Assembly (NCBI RefSeq): GCF_017912535.1
Contig: NZ_JAERQK010000001.1
Coordinates: 248,001-312,000, forward strand
DNA length: 64,000 bases
Source: Motiliproteus sediminis
GTDB taxonomy: Bacteria; Pseudomonadota; Gammaproteobacteria; Pseudomonadales; Balneatricaceae
Direction of reading: 5' to 3'
The position numbers and the translations under genes are program-made. Below, one piece after another: positions 9,043 through 18,172 of the stretch. The notes under the pieces were generated by a model that was not told where the DNA came from, did not search any database, and saw only the letters and a list, made by a program, of their open reading frames with translations. Position 1 is the stretch's first letter. Each line of letters opens with the position of its first letter.

Positions 9043-10530
9043 GTGAGCGTAACGGAGGTCGCAACGACCCAAACCGTAACCCCGCAACAGACTCAACCCA
9101 GTATTGAAAAGATCGGCGGCACCTCAATGAGCGACTATGCCGCCGTGCGCGACAATATCGTGCTTAAACCGGCCCGCAACGGTGAACTCTACCAGCGTGT
9201 CTTTGTTGTATCCGCCTACGGCGGCGTGACCGACAAACTGCTGGAGCACAAGAAAAGTGGTCAGCCCGGTATTTATGCGCTGTTCGCCGGCAGTGTTGAA
9301 GATCAAAGCTGGCGCCTGGCGTTGGAAAACCTGCGTGATGAGCTGTTTATCATCAACGCCGGACTGTTCCCGGAGCCGGCGCTGCTGGCCGAAGCCAACA
9401 ACTTTATTGCCGAACGTCTGGACAGCGCCAGCAAGTGCCTGGATGACCTGCAAAGCCTGTGTCTGCACGGCCACTTTGCCCTGGAGGGGCACCTGGCGAC
9501 CGTTCGCGAGATGCTGGCCAGCATCGGTGAAGCCCACAGTGCCTGGAACACCGCCCGGCTGCTGCAGCGGGATGGCGTCAACGCCCGCTTTGTCGACCTG
9601 ACCGGCTGGCAGTGTGAAGAGCATGTATCCCTGGACGAACGTATTCAACGGGCGTTCGAAGGGCTCGATCTCAGCCGTGAACTGCCGATCGTCACCGGCT
9701 ATGCCCACAGCGAGCAGGGCCTGATGACCACCTTCGACCGCGGTTACAGCGAGATGACCTTCAGTCGGGTGGCGGTGCTGACCGAAGCGCGCGAAGCGGT
9801 TATTCACAAAGAGTTTCACCTTTCCAGCGCCGACCCGCGCCTGGTGGGCGAGGACAACGCCGTGCCGATCGGACGCACCAACTATGATGTGGCCGACCAG
9901 TTGGCCAATCTGGGGATGGAAGCGATCCATCCGCGTGCCGCCAAAGGGCTGCGTCAGCAGAATATTGCCCTGCGGGTGAAGAACACCTTTGAGCCGGAGC
10001 ATGCGGGCACCCTGATTACCGGCGATTATGTCAGTCAGTCGCCCTGCGTCGAGATCATCGCCGGTTGCAAGGGTGTTTATGCCATTGAGGTGTTTGATCA
10101 GGATATGGCAGGGGCAATTGGTCGTTACGATAGCGAGATTTTGGCCATCATTCGCCGCTTTCGCGGCCACGTGGTCTCCAAGGATATCAACGCCAACACC
10201 ATCACCCACTATGTCGCCACCAACCTGAAAACAGTCAAGCGGATCCGGCGGGAACTGGAGCAACAGTTTGCCGATGCTGAAATCGATCAGCAGAAAGTAG
10301 CCGTGGTATCGGCTATCGGCAGCGATATGAAGGTCGCCGGAATGTTGGCACGGACCGTGGCTGCGCTGGCTGAGCAAGAGGTCAGTGTGCTGGCGATGCA
10401 CCAGTCGATGCGTCAGGTCGATATGCAGTTCGTGATTCGCGAAGAGGATTACGACCGTGCGGTGCAGGCGCTGCACGGCTGTTTGGTGGAGGTGCACGAC
10501 CACGGTGAGGCAATCTGTCTCGCGTCCTAG
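9043..10530 (+). CDS. ask_ect: Aspartate kinase, ectoine-pathway type
   Basis: This enzyme phosphorylates L-aspartate, feeding aspartate-semialdehyde into ectoine synthesis. The 495-residue protein has an amino-acid-kinase domain (EKIGGTSMSDYAAVRDNI near the N terminus, TFDRGYSEMTFSRVAVLTEA further on) and C-terminal ACT domains (VEIIAGCKGVYAIEVFDQDM; KVAVVSAIGSDMKVAGMLAR). Specialised aspartate kinases with this divergent sequence accompany ectABC in many halotolerant proteobacteria and are thought to escape normal feedback inhibition. The start is GTG with a strong AAGGAG site. It closes the operon and is followed by a GC-rich hairpin. Confidence 0.93.
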   Translation: MSVTEVATTQTVTPQQTQPSIEKIGGTSMSDYAAVRDNIVLKPARNGELYQRVFVVSAYGGVTDKLLEHKKSGQPGIYALFAGSVEDQSWRLALENLRDELFIINAGLFPEPALLAEANNFIAERLDSASKCLDDLQSLCLHGHFALEGHLATVREMLASIGEAHSAWNTARLLQRDGVNARFVDLTGWQCEEHVSLDERIQRAFEGLDLSRELPIVTGYAHSEQGLMTTFDRGYSEMTFSRVAVLTEAREAVIHKEFHLSSADPRLVGEDNAVPIGRTNYDVADQLANLGMEAIHPRAAKGLRQQNIALRVKNTFEPEHAGTLITGDYVSQSPCVEIIAGCKGVYAIEVFDQDMAGAIGRYDSEILAIIRRFRGHVVSKDINANTITHYVATNLKTVKRIRRELEQQFADAEIDQQKVAVVSAIGSDMKVAGMLARTVAALAEQEVSVLAMHQSMRQVDMQFVIREEDYDRAVQALHGCLVEVHDHGEAICLAS

Positions 10531-10566
10531 GGCCAAAAACCCACACAGGTCAAAAAAGAAGCGTAT

Positions 10567-10601
10567 CAGCGGGCGGTGAAGGTTCCCATAGCCGCCCGCT
10601 G
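10567..10601 (+). terminator. GC-rich hairpin after the ectoine operon
   Basis: CAGCGGGCGG (10567-10576) pairs exactly with CCGCCCGCTG (10592-10601) across a 15-base loop. No T tract follows, so it is at best a weak intrinsic terminator. The GTG at 10601 that could start the next gene lies in this stem, which favours the ATG at 10640 as the start of that gene. Confidence 0.4.
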
Positions 10602-10639
10602 TGGCTAGACTTGGCGCATCCACTGTTGTTGCCAGTACT

Positions 10640-11611
10640 ATGAGCCAAAGACCTGAATCAAGCGGCCGCCCGCGCCTGTCGGTGGAACCCACCACGCCGG
10701 AGCTGCAGCATCTAATCCATGAAGCGATTCAACATACGCCGGACGGGATCGGTATCTTTGATCCCGACGATCGCCTGGTGTACAGCAACGAAGCACACTC
10801 AGGGCTGTTTGGCCTGCGGGTTGAAGATGCGCTGGGGTTAAGCTTCGAACAACTGGTCCGCCATGCCTATGCTCAGGGCAATGGCATCCACATCGAAACC
10901 GATAACATCGACGACTGGCTTGAGTACGCCTCAAGCAAGCGGCGAACCCAGGACTACCGCTCGTTTCAGACCGATACCCTGGACGGGCGCTGGGTACACC
11001 TGACCGAGCAGCTGCTGGAAAGCGATCACCTGTTTGTATTTTTTACCGATATCACCCAGCAGAAACGGGTCGAGAGCAAGCTCCACCAACTGACCTGCAA
11101 GCTCAAGATTCACGCGGAAACCGATGACCTGACCGGGACTCACAACCGCCGCCACTTCTTTGAACTGGCTGACAAGGAGCTGCGCCGCTGTCGCCGCAAC
11201 CAGCAGCCGGCAGCGCTGCTGTTGATGGATGTGGATCACTTCAAAAAGGTCAACGACACCTACGGCCATCAGCAGGGCGACCGGGTGCTTTGCCTGATCT
11301 GCCGCACCCTGACCCGTGACCTGCGCGACTACGACGTGCTCGGCCGTATTGGTGGTGAAGAGTTTGCGCTGTTGGTGCCCCAGGCTGACAAGCAGCGTGC
11401 GCTCAACGTGGCGGAACGGCTGCGGCAGGAGGTTGAAGCGATTCGGTTTGCACCGCCGATGGAAGCGTTGCGTACCTCGTTGTCCATCGGCATTGCCGTC
11501 ACCTGTGACAACAGCGAGGAGGTTAACGGTTTGATCAGCCGTGCCGACAAGGCGCTCTATGCTGCCAAGCATCAGGGCCGCAACCGGTCGGTGCTGGCTG
11601 ACGACGCCTGA
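10640..11611 (+). CDS. PAS-GGDEF diguanylate cyclase
   Basis: The protein has an N-terminal PAS domain (about residues 25-140; GIGIFDPDDRLVYSNEAHSG) and a C-terminal GGDEF domain with an intact GGEEF signature (RIGGEEFALLVPQ) preceded by TDDLTGTHNRRHFFELADKE. It should make cyclic di-GMP in response to a signal sensed by the PAS domain. No transmembrane segment is visible, so it is probably cytoplasmic. ATG 10640 is preferred; an in-frame GTG at 10601 would add 13 residues but falls in the upstream hairpin. No RxxD inhibitory motif stands out before GGEEF. Confidence 0.88.
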   Translation: MSQRPESSGRPRLSVEPTTPELQHLIHEAIQHTPDGIGIFDPDDRLVYSNEAHSGLFGLRVEDALGLSFEQLVRHAYAQGNGIHIETDNIDDWLEYASSKRRTQDYRSFQTDTLDGRWVHLTEQLLESDHLFVFFTDITQQKRVESKLHQLTCKLKIHAETDDLTGTHNRRHFFELADKELRRCRRNQQPAALLLMDVDHFKKVNDTYGHQQGDRVLCLICRTLTRDLRDYDVLGRIGGEEFALLVPQADKQRALNVAERLRQEVEAIRFAPPMEALRTSLSIGIAVTCDNSEEVNGLISRADKALYAAKHQGRNRSVLADDA

Positions 11612-11675
11612 GCCTCATGGCGGTGCCTTTGTCGAGCTGCTTTCAGGCATCATGTGCAGTGCTGGTCCAAAACCA

Positions 11676-12266
11676 CTAATGGCGGTGGTGTTCGGCTGCA
11701 TGCCGGTTACCTTGATGGTGCGGGGAGCTGTCAATGGCGGCGGTGTAGCCGCGCAGTTCGTCATACCGCGCTATCTGCTGTTCGCTCAGCAGCGGTTTTA
11801 ACGCCAGATGGGCTTTAAGGTGGGTGCCACGCAGCTGCGCGCTCAGCCGCCCGATTCCTGTGAGTAGCTGGTCGACCTGTTGGTCGCTGGCTTCTCCGTT
11901 GGCAAACAGCTGGTCCAGCGCGGCTTCCGCCTCAATCAGCTTTGTTCCCTGTTCAATCGCTTCGGCTTTCATCTGCTGATAAATCGCACGGATCTGCCGG
12001 CTCTGCAGTTCGCTTAACTGCAGCGCCTGGGCAAGTTCCAACACGTGCCGCGGCCCGGGGTAGTGATTGAGTTCGGCCGCTAGTGCCAGCCCCAGCCCCG
12101 CGCCGTTCTGCAGGCCCTCTATCTCGCTGTTGCTGAGTGCCTTGATGGTGCGCTGTTGCTGGCCGCGGTACGGTGCTGAGGGTTCAGGCAGCGCAAAGCT
12201 CGGAATCAGCAGCAAGGGTATCAGCAGTATCGCGATGATGGGTCGCATGAACAGTGCCTCCGGCAT
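11676..12266 (-). CDS. Spy/CpxP-like periplasmic protein
   Basis: The likely start is the ATG at 12248 (MRPIIAILLIPLLLIPSFAL), which gives a clean signal peptide; the frame extends to 12266. The mature protein (about 160 residues) is almost all helical and rich in Gln, Leu and Ala, with ALQLSELQSRQIRAIYQQMK and ALKPLLSEQQIARYDELRGY resembling the LTxxQ-type repeats of Spy/CpxP periplasmic chaperones and metal-resistance sensors. The C terminus is His-rich (HHQGNRHAAEHHRH), a possible metal ligand. It lies 15 bp downstream of the ABC permease gene and is probably co-transcribed. The family call is moderate. Confidence 0.65.
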   Translation of the reverse strand: MPEALFMRPIIAILLIPLLLIPSFALPEPSAPYRGQQQRTIKALSNSEIEGLQNGAGLGLALAAELNHYPGPRHVLELAQALQLSELQSRQIRAIYQQMKAEAIEQGTKLIEAEAALDQLFANGEASDQQVDQLLTGIGRLSAQLRGTHLKAHLALKPLLSEQQIARYDELRGYTAAIDSSPHHQGNRHAAEHHRH

Positions 12267-12281
12267 AGTGTTGAACTGATA

Positions 12282-13043
12282 TCAGGATCGAATCCGGTAA
12301 CCGCGTTTGAATATCCAGCTCACCGTGGCCAGGCAGGCGATCAGAAAAAACGCCGTCATGCCGAGACTGAGGGCCAGATTGACATCGGCGAATCCGTAGA
12401 AAGCCCAGCGTAGGCCGCTGATCAGGTAGACCACGGGATTAAACAGGGTCAGGGTCTGCCAGGGTTCCGGCAGCATACTGATGGAATAGAAAGCGCCACC
12501 GAGAAAGGTCAGCGGAGTGACGACCATCAGCGGGATCAGCTGCAGCTGTTGGAAGTCTTCGGCCCAGATGCCGATGATAAAGCCGAACAGGCTGAAGGTG
12601 ACCGCAGTCAGCAGCAGAAACAGCAACGTCCACAGTGGGTGCACAATGCTGTAATCGACGAAGATGCGCGCAGTGGCGAGGATCAACAGCCCGAGAAGAA
12701 CCGATTTGGTGGCAGCCGCGCCGACGTAACCGGCAACAATCTCAAACGGTGACACCGGCGCGGACAGCACTTCATAGATGGTGCCGGAGAACTTGGGAAA
12801 GAAGATGCCGAACGAGGCGTTGGAGATGCTTTCGCTCAACAGCGACAGCATTAACAGGCCGGGGATAATAAAGGCGCCGTAACTGATGCCGTCGATCGAC
12901 CCCATGCGACTGCCGATGGCGGTGCCGAAAACGATGAAATAGAGCGAGGTGGACAGCACCGGCGAGGCGATACTCTGCATCAGAGTGCGCCAGGTACGGG
13001 CCATCTCGAAACGGTAGATAGCGGTTATACCATGCCAGTTCAT
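12282..13043 (-). CDS. ABC-2 type transporter permease
   Basis: A 253-residue inner-membrane protein with about six hydrophobic segments and the ABC-2 signature region ([60 protein letters not shown]). It pairs with the ATP-binding protein encoded just upstream on the same strand; the genes overlap by 4 bp (ATGA). This family exports lipids, polysaccharides, drugs or other compounds; the sequence does not show which. Confidence 0.88.
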   Translation of the reverse strand: MNWHGITAIYRFEMARTWRTLMQSIASPVLSTSLYFIVFGTAIGSRMGSIDGISYGAFIIPGLLMLSLLSESISNASFGIFFPKFSGTIYEVLSAPVSPFEIVAGYVGAAATKSVLLGLLILATARIFVDYSIVHPLWTLLFLLLTAVTFSLFGFIIGIWAEDFQQLQLIPLMVVTPLTFLGGAFYSISMLPEPWQTLTLFNPVVYLISGLRWAFYGFADVNLALSLGMTAFFLIACLATVSWIFKRGYRIRS

Positions 13044-13963
13044 CGAGGCTTCCTCACCAGATTGACGAAGATCTCCTCCAGCGAGCTCTCCCGGGTGTGC
13101 AGATCGCGAATCTCGATATCGTGCCGGGCCATCTGCTTCAGTAGCTCAGCAATGGCGCTCTGTTGCTGCGCATCGAAGTGGTATACCAGCACCTGATTGT
13201 CCTCTTCCTGCTGCAGCCGGTAGGGGTGCAGGGGCTCGGGGATGGAAGCCAGCGGCTGCTGCAGGTGCAGGCGCAGTTCCTTGCGGCCGAGTTTGGTCAT
13301 CAGCGCGGCTTTGTCGTCCACCAGTATCAGTTCGCCGTGATTGATAACCCCGATACGGTCGGCCATCTCTTCGGCTTCCTCGATATAGTGCGTGGTCAGA
13401 ATGATGGTGACCCCGCGTTCGCGCAGCTCTCGCACCATCGCCCACATATCCTGGCGTAGCTCCACATCCACGCCGGCGGTGGGTTCGTCAAGAAACAGAA
13501 TCTCCGGCTCGTGGGACAGGGCTTTGGCGATCATCACCCGCCGCTTCATGCCGCCGGAAAGCGCCATGATGCGCGCGTCACGCTTGTCCCACAGCGACAG
13601 CTGCTGCAGCAGCCGTTGCAGGTAGGCGGGGTCGGGGGGCTTGCCAAACAGGCCGCGGCTGAAGGCCACCGTAGCCCAGACACTTTCGAAGGAGTCGGTC
13701 GCCAGTTCCTGCGGCACCAGGCCGATCTTGCTGCGCGCGGCGCGGTAGTCCCGGTTTATATCGAAACCGTCGACACGGATCTGCCCCCCGGAGGGGTTCA
13801 CAATGCCGCAAACAATACTGATCAGGGTTGTTTTGCCGGCGCCGTTGGGTCCGAGCAGGGCCAGAATCTCGCCGCGGCGAATGCTCAGCGAGATCCCCTT
13901 GAGTGCTCGAAAGTCATTGGCGTAGGTTTTGGACAGCTGTTGGATCTCGATGATGGTACCCAA
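13040..13963 (-). CDS. ABC transporter ATP-binding protein
   Basis: The protein has the full ABC ATPase set: Walker [13 protein letters not shown], signature [15 protein letters not shown], Walker [12 protein letters not shown] and the H-loop [18 protein letters not shown]-terminal extension of about 90 residues is common in exporters of the DrrA/CcmA type. I place the start at TTG 13963 ([17 protein letters not shown]), 4 bp after GGAGG; an upstream in-frame start at 14035 would add a stretch with no domain similarity. It forms an exporter with the overlapping permease gene. Confidence 0.88.
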   Translation of the reverse strand: MGTIIEIQQLSKTYANDFRALKGISLSIRRGEILALLGPNGAGKTTLISIVCGIVNPSGGQIRVDGFDINRDYRAARSKIGLVPQELATDSFESVWATVAFSRGLFGKPPDPAYLQRLLQQLSLWDKRDARIMALSGGMKRRVMIAKALSHEPEILFLDEPTAGVDVELRQDMWAMVRELRERGVTIILTTHYIEEAEEMADRIGVINHGELILVDDKAALMTKLGRKELRLHLQQPLASIPEPLHPYRLQQEEDNQVLVYHFDAQQQSAIAELLKQMARHDIEIRDLHTRESSLEEIFVNLVRKPR

Positions 13964-14185
13964 GTAACCTCCGGCATTGGCACAGGTGGGATGTGGGCCA
14001 GATAGAGTAATAGACCCTAAGTGGCCGGGCGGCAATCAGAACCCGTTACTAAACCGACGGCTTAAGCCTGCTTCCGGAGTGCGCCCCGGTTTGCGGCGAT
14101 GCCCGCGTCAGGGGGCACGCGTCCCACCAATGGGTGAAGCATAGCCGGCGACGCCGTGGCCTGAAGGCCCGTGTGGATCCGCGGG

Positions 14186-15502
14186 TTAATCCTGAACCGG
14201 CAGGCTCACTTCAACGCGGAGACCGGATGCCGTGGTGGCTGGCAGTAGTCTCAGTTCACCTGCGTAGCTTGTCACGATCATCTGGCAGATCGACAGGCCA
14301 AGGCCGTGCCCCTCGACGTGTTCATCGATGCGGCTGCCGCGCAGGCAGAGCTCGTCGCAGCGCTCAGGGGGGATGCCGGGGCCGTTGTCGGACACCGTCA
14401 ACACCCACTGCTGCGGTTGTCGGAGGAGGCTGACGCCCACCTGGTCGGCGCCAAACTTGGCGGCGTTGTCGAGCAGGTTGCCGGTCAGCTCCAGCAAGTC
14501 ATCGCGGTCGAACGGAAGTTCGCCGGCAGGTGGTGGCGATAACTGAAAACGAACTGCTGGATGGATCCGCTCCAACACCCGAATCAGGTCAGGCAGATCT
14601 GTTTCTGGGCGCAAGCGGCGTCCCGGATGGGGACTGCCGGCGATGCGGGCTCGCTGTAACTCCCGCTCGACCAGCCGCTGGATGTCGGCCAGTGCCAGGC
14701 GCACCTCGCTGCGCTGTTCCACGGGCAGTTGCTCCGCGCTACTTTGCAAACGCTGTAGCGAGCGCTTGAGTTCGTGCGCCAGATTGCCCATCGCGGAGCG
14801 TGAGCGGGCGATCCGCTGCTCGAGCCGGCCCACCAGATGGTTGATCTCTTCAGTCAGGGGGCGGATTTCGGTCGGTACCGCCTGGGAGAGTTGCTCTATT
14901 TCGCCCTGCTGCAACTGGCGCACGGCGTTGCGCACCGCGTTGATCTCGCTGAAACTGCGGCGCAGCAGGTGGCGTTGCAGCAACCACAGCCCCAGCAGGG
15001 TGGTCCCCATCACCAGCCATAACCAACGGCTGAAGCGGTGCCACTGCTGTTCGACCGGCAATAGGTCCTCTGCCAGCCACAGCGTCACCGCGGTATTGTC
15101 ATAGTCGATGCCCTGCTGCCACACCAGCCAATGCTCTTGCGGAGTGCGGACCACATCAAGCTGGCTGGCGCCGGCGGCCAGCGACGTCATAGGTGGGGTG
15201 TTGTCCCACAGGGAGCGCGAGCGCAGGCGAGTCTGTTGCGCCGGTATCGCCAACTGGTAGTAATGGCCGGATCTAACCCGCCGGTACACGGTGGGCAGCT
15301 GGTCAGCGTTGAGGGACAGCGAACCATCGGGTAGCGTTTGCAGGGCGTTGATCAGGGTGTCAGCGTCGTGCTGGAGCCGGGTGGCGACAAAGCTGTGGCT
15401 GAGGCGTTTGACCCCATATTCCGCCAGAGTGGCCAGCAGGATGAATGCGGCGGCCAGGGTAATGATCAGGCTGCTGCTGACCCGCCGTTCGATGGAACTC
15501 AT
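14186..15502 (-). CDS. Sensor histidine kinase of the cytochrome operon
   Basis: A 438-residue membrane kinase: TM1 around residues 9-30, a periplasmic sensor of about 125 residues, TM2 around 160-180, HAMP-like linker, dimerisation domain with the phosphorylated His in GNLAHELKRSLQRL, and a GHKL ATPase domain with N box NLLDNAAKFGADQ, G1 VSDNGPGI and G2 GHGLGLSI. Its start overlaps the response-regulator stop by 4 bp. The TCS is the end of an operon that begins with cytochrome genes, like PepSY-associated QseC/PhoQ-type systems. The signal is unknown. Confidence 0.9.
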   Translation of the reverse strand: MSSIERRVSSSLIITLAAAFILLATLAEYGVKRLSHSFVATRLQHDADTLINALQTLPDGSLSLNADQLPTVYRRVRSGHYYQLAIPAQQTRLRSRSLWDNTPPMTSLAAGASQLDVVRTPQEHWLVWQQGIDYDNTAVTLWLAEDLLPVEQQWHRFSRWLWLVMGTTLLGLWLLQRHLLRRSFSEINAVRNAVRQLQQGEIEQLSQAVPTEIRPLTEEINHLVGRLEQRIARSRSAMGNLAHELKRSLQRLQSSAEQLPVEQRSEVRLALADIQRLVERELQRARIAGSPHPGRRLRPETDLPDLIRVLERIHPAVRFQLSPPPAGELPFDRDDLLELTGNLLDNAAKFGADQVGVSLLRQPQQWVLTVSDNGPGIPPERCDELCLRGSRIDEHVEGHGLGLSICQMIVTSYAGELRLLPATTASGLRVEVSLPVQD

Positions 15503-16167
15503 GACTCGGGGCGACCCAGGCGGTACCCCTGGCCTCGCTGGGTTTGAATGATCCCCTTGCCGAAGCGGCTGCGCAGGCGGTTGACGTAAACCTCGATCAC
15601 GTTGCTGTCACGCAACGACTCCTCTTCGTAGATATGCTCGCTGATGCTGTTCTTGGACAGCAGCTTGTCAGGATTCATCAGCAGCAGTCGCAGCAGCCGG
15701 TACTCGATCCCGGTCAGTGATTCCGGTGGCCGGCCGGGGAGAGTGAACTGCTGAGTGTCGGTATCCAGCTGCATCCCTTGATATTCGAGCAGGTTGTGCG
15801 CATGACCATGATGGCGACGAACTACTGCTTCGAGGCGTGCCAGCAACTCTTCAGTGTGGAAGGGCTTACCCAGGTAGTCGTCGGCACCGGCCTTGAGCCC
15901 GTCAACCCGTTCGTGCCACTGGTCACGCGCGGTCAGGATCAGCACCGGCGTGCTGTTGCCCTGTTCGCGCCAGTGGCGGAGCACCTCAAGGCCGTTACGT
16001 AGCGGTAAACCGAGGTCGAGGATAATCGCATCGAACGGCTCCTCGTCGCCGAGAAACTGGGCATCGACGCCGTCGTGGCTGAGTTCGGTGGCGTAGCCGG
16101 CGGCTACCAGCGCCGCCTTGACATCGCTGGCCAGCGCGCGATCATCTTCCACCAGTAGTACTCTCAT
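15499..16167 (-). CDS. OmpR-family response regulator (PmrA/QseB-like)
   Basis: The 222-residue protein has a receiver domain (MRVLLVEDDRALASDVKAAL, phosphorylated Asp in AIILDLGLPLRNG, Lys in LGKPFHTEELLARLEAV) and an OmpR-type winged helix (SLTGIEYRLLRLLLMNPDKL; VIEVYVNRLRSRFGKGIIQT). The C-terminal pattern is typical of the QseB/PmrA/PhoP branch. It overlaps the kinase gene by 4 bp. PmrA/QseB regulators bind two TTAA-type half-sites spaced by 5 bp; exactly such a repeat (CTTAAA-N5-CTTAAA) lies at the operon promoter at 18113-18129, suggesting autoregulation. Confidence 0.92.
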   Translation of the reverse strand: MRVLLVEDDRALASDVKAALVAAGYATELSHDGVDAQFLGDEEPFDAIILDLGLPLRNGLEVLRHWREQGNSTPVLILTARDQWHERVDGLKAGADDYLGKPFHTEELLARLEAVVRRHHGHAHNLLEYQGMQLDTDTQQFTLPGRPPESLTGIEYRLLRLLLMNPDKLLSKNSISEHIYEEESLRDSNVIEVYVNRLRSRFGKGIIQTQRGQGYRLGRPES

Positions 16168-16198
16168 CGTCCCTGTTCTCCCGCTCGCCAGTGAGGTT

Positions 16199-16516
16199 TC
16201 AGTCGTCCTCGCCCAGCCAGTCGCCGCTTTTGGCGTCGACCAGGTACTCGCGCACCCGTCCGCGTTCGTCGACCACCTTCAGTTCGTACACCAGCCGCCC
16301 ATGTTCAACTTCGAGTTCCAGATCGATCAGGCGGCCGGCGAGACGTGCGCGGTGGCGTTCAAGTAGTTGCTCCAGCGGCTGCACTTCGCCGGCATCGAGC
16401 AGCCGCAGCACCTGCTCCTGGTCGAGCCGGTCAGCCTGGGCCGGCGGCAGCCACAGCAGCGCCAGCAGGCTAATCGTCCCAGCGGCCGTGACCCGGTATA
16501 ACCACCCCGTGCTCAT
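16199..16516 (-). CDS. PepSY-like periplasmic protein
   Basis: A roughly 105-residue protein with a signal peptide (MSTGWLYRVTAAGTISLLAL ending near PPAQA) and a small domain with the PepSY pattern (LLERHRARLAGRLIDLELEV; GRLVYELKVVDERGRVREYL; DAKSGDWL). ATG 16516 is chosen because the signal peptide begins there; the open frame continues upstream only as antisense-like sequence within the diheme cytochrome gene. It overlaps the end of that cytochrome gene by 47 bp in another frame. PepSY proteins often sit next to two-component genes, as here, and may modulate the sensor. Confidence 0.8.
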   Translation of the reverse strand: MSTGWLYRVTAAGTISLLALLWLPPAQADRLDQEQVLRLLDAGEVQPLEQLLERHRARLAGRLIDLELEVEHGRLVYELKVVDERGRVREYLVDAKSGDWLGEDD

Positions 16517-17054
16517 CGAAGTCTCCCTTGGCGGCATTCTGGTGGCAGGCGTCGCAACGGCTGAAGGAACCGATCTCCGGGTTGTCGACCACCCAGTTGG
16601 TGGGGATCTCATCATGCTTGCGCAGGAAGAACGATTGCTGGCTGATGCGTAGTTGATCCAGGTTGTTCGAAGCGTAACGGCGGTTGTTGTAGCGACCGTT
16701 GTCGGCGGCGTTGCCAACCAGGTAGGCGGACAGGGCCTCGGTTGTGGCTGCGTCCAGCTCGGCGTTTTCACCAAAATGGTCCTCCAGACCGTTCATCATC
16801 TGCTGCCACTGCTCGCCGCCCAGCAGGTGGGGCGGGTAGGCCAGGTGACAGCTGCCACACTCCTCCTGATACTGGGCGTTGGCGGGTGCCCGCCCGCGGC
16901 GGTTGCCACCGCTGCTGTCATCGTCACCCCGAGTATAGCTGCCGCGATCGGCCATCACGTCGCTACTGCCCAGCCCCCACAGGCCGGTGGCCAGCGCGCT
17001 GCTCAGTAACAGGCTGCCCAGTGCCCAGCGCCAGGCGGAAAGTTTCTCTTTCAT
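16470..17054 (-). CDS. Diheme cytochrome c (DHC family)
   Basis: A 194-residue exported cytochrome with two haem motifs, CGSCH (in YQEECGSCHLAYPP) and CDACH (in GSFSRCDACHQNAAKGDFDE). A signal anchor follows the start at 17054 (MKEKLSAWRWALGSLLLSSA). It matches the diheme cytochrome c that occurs with an SHP-like cytochrome and a b-type cytochrome in purple bacteria and Shewanella. It should carry electrons in the periplasm between the membrane cytochrome b and the SHP-like protein. A longer in-frame start at 17153 would bury the signal peptide and is rejected. Confidence 0.88.
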   Translation of the reverse strand: MKEKLSAWRWALGSLLLSSALATGLWGLGSSDVMADRGSYTRGDDDSSGGNRRGRAPANAQYQEECGSCHLAYPPHLLGGEQWQQMMNGLEDHFGENAELDAATTEALSAYLVGNAADNGRYNNRRYASNNLDQLRISQQSFFLRKHDEIPTNWVVDNPEIGSFSRCDACHQNAAKGDFDEHGVVIPGHGRWDD

Positions 17055-17083
17055 GGTCGTTATCCTCGTCGTTGCTGATCGCA

Positions 17084-17476
17084 TCATTGCTGACGCAGCC
17101 AGGTTAGAAAGTCGCCTTTTTCCTGGGCGCTGCATTCGCGCCCCAGGGTCCATTTACAGTTGCGCAGTAGCCATTTCTTGATCTGCTTGGCGTCGGTCAG
17201 CCGCTGCGGATTGGCTGAGGGTGCCAGCGGTTCGATCGGCTTGCCGGTCTTTTGGTGTTCACCGTTGTTACGCGGATCCGGGGTATGGCAGCTGCCGCAG
17301 AAACGGTCGCCGTTGCGGCTGCTCCACAACGCCTCACCGCGACCGGCATCAAAGGGTTGGGAGGCCTCGCTGGCGTACTGCTGTAGCAGTTGCTCGAGGT
17401 CGCTGCTCTGCGCCCAAAGTGCAGGGCTCAGACTCAGCAAGGCGCAAACCGCGCCGGTGGCTAGGGGGTGATTCAT
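17084..17476 (-). CDS. Monohaem cytochrome c, DUF1924 / SHP-like
   Basis: A 130-residue secreted protein with a signal peptide (MNHPLATGAVCALLSLSPAL) and one haem motif CGSCH in GDRFCGSCHTPDPRN. The later segment KKWLLRNCKWTLGRECSAQE has two Cys that may form a disulphide, as in sphaeroides haem protein (SHP) and DUF1924 proteins. SHP binds oxygen or nitric oxide in its reduced state; function in vivo is unresolved. It overlaps the cytochrome b gene by 4 bp and precedes the diheme cytochrome gene by 29 bp, the usual SHP-DHC-cytochrome b set. Confidence 0.85.
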   Translation of the reverse strand: MNHPLATGAVCALLSLSPALWAQSSDLEQLLQQYASEASQPFDAGRGEALWSSRNGDRFCGSCHTPDPRNNGEHQKTGKPIEPLAPSANPQRLTDAKQIKKWLLRNCKWTLGRECSAQEKGDFLTWLRQQ

Positions 17477-18069
17477 GATTGCGGTTCCTTTGGTTGGCGC
17501 TTGCGGCCATCGATCATGGCTCGAATCAGGTTTTCGTGGTGCAGTAGACTGCTGACCACCACGCCGGCGACATGGACCACCACCATCAGCAGCATCAGGT
17601 TAGCCAGGGCCTCGTGGATCTCCTCAAGCCAGTCCTCCGACCAGCCGGCTACAAAGGTGCCTGCCAGTGGCCCCAGGCCTTCGGTCGCCAGCGTTGCCAT
17701 GCCACTGAAGCTCACGGCCAGCAGCAACAGCATCATCAACAGGATCATGGCGCCGCCGGCGGGGTTGTGGCCGATATGGTGCTCGGGGTGACGGCTGAAC
17801 AGTGACTTGAGATAGCGCTTCACACCGGTGGGCCCGGCGACAAAGCTGCTGAAGCGGGCATAGCGGGTACCGATCAGGCCCCAGCAGATGCGAAACAGCA
17901 GCAGGCCGACGATGGTGTATCCGGCGAAGCTGTGCAGATAGAGCCAGTCATCTTCGGTGGCGAAGGCGATGACGAAACAGATCACCAGTGACCAGTGAAA
18001 GATCCGCACCAGCGGATCCCAGACGGTCAGGGTACGGTTGTTTGCGGGTTGGGCAGAGTGGGTGTTCAT
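17473..18069 (-). CDS. Cytochrome b561-type membrane protein
   Basis: A 198-residue inner-membrane protein with four hydrophobic segments and His residues in positions expected for two b haems (DPLVRIFHWSLVICFVIAFA; YLHSFAGYTIVGLLLFRICW; HEALANLMLLMVVVHVAGVV). It probably takes electrons from quinol and passes them to the periplasmic cytochromes encoded next. It is the first gene of the operon, and a candidate promoter with a PmrA-like box lies 45-60 bp upstream. Confidence 0.88.
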   Translation of the reverse strand: MNTHSAQPANNRTLTVWDPLVRIFHWSLVICFVIAFATEDDWLYLHSFAGYTIVGLLLFRICWGLIGTRYARFSSFVAGPTGVKRYLKSLFSRHPEHHIGHNPAGGAMILLMMLLLLAVSFSGMATLATEGLGPLAGTFVAGWSEDWLEEIHEALANLMLLMVVVHVAGVVVSSLLHHENLIRAMIDGRKRQPKEPQS

Positions 18070-18096
18070 GGTAGACCTCCAGTGCTTATGGGGCCT

Positions 18097-18129
18097 ACTT
18101 TAACCATCGCAACTTAAACCAAACTTAAA
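18097..18129 (-). promoter_or_regulatory. PmrA/QseB-like box and -10 element of the cytochrome-TCS operon
   Basis: On the plus strand CTTAAA (18113-18118) and CTTAAA (18124-18129) are exact direct repeats with a 5-bp spacer; read on the minus strand this is TTTAAG-N5-TTTAAG. This spacing and sequence match the half-site arrangement bound by PmrA/QseB-type regulators. Downstream, TAAAGT (18102 to 18097, minus strand) is a possible -10 at 10 bp, so the box would replace the -35, as at PmrA-activated promoters. Confidence 0.6.
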
Positions 18130-18172
18130 ATGCGTGTGAACGTGAACCGCGGCTGAAAAAGAGTGATTCGGA

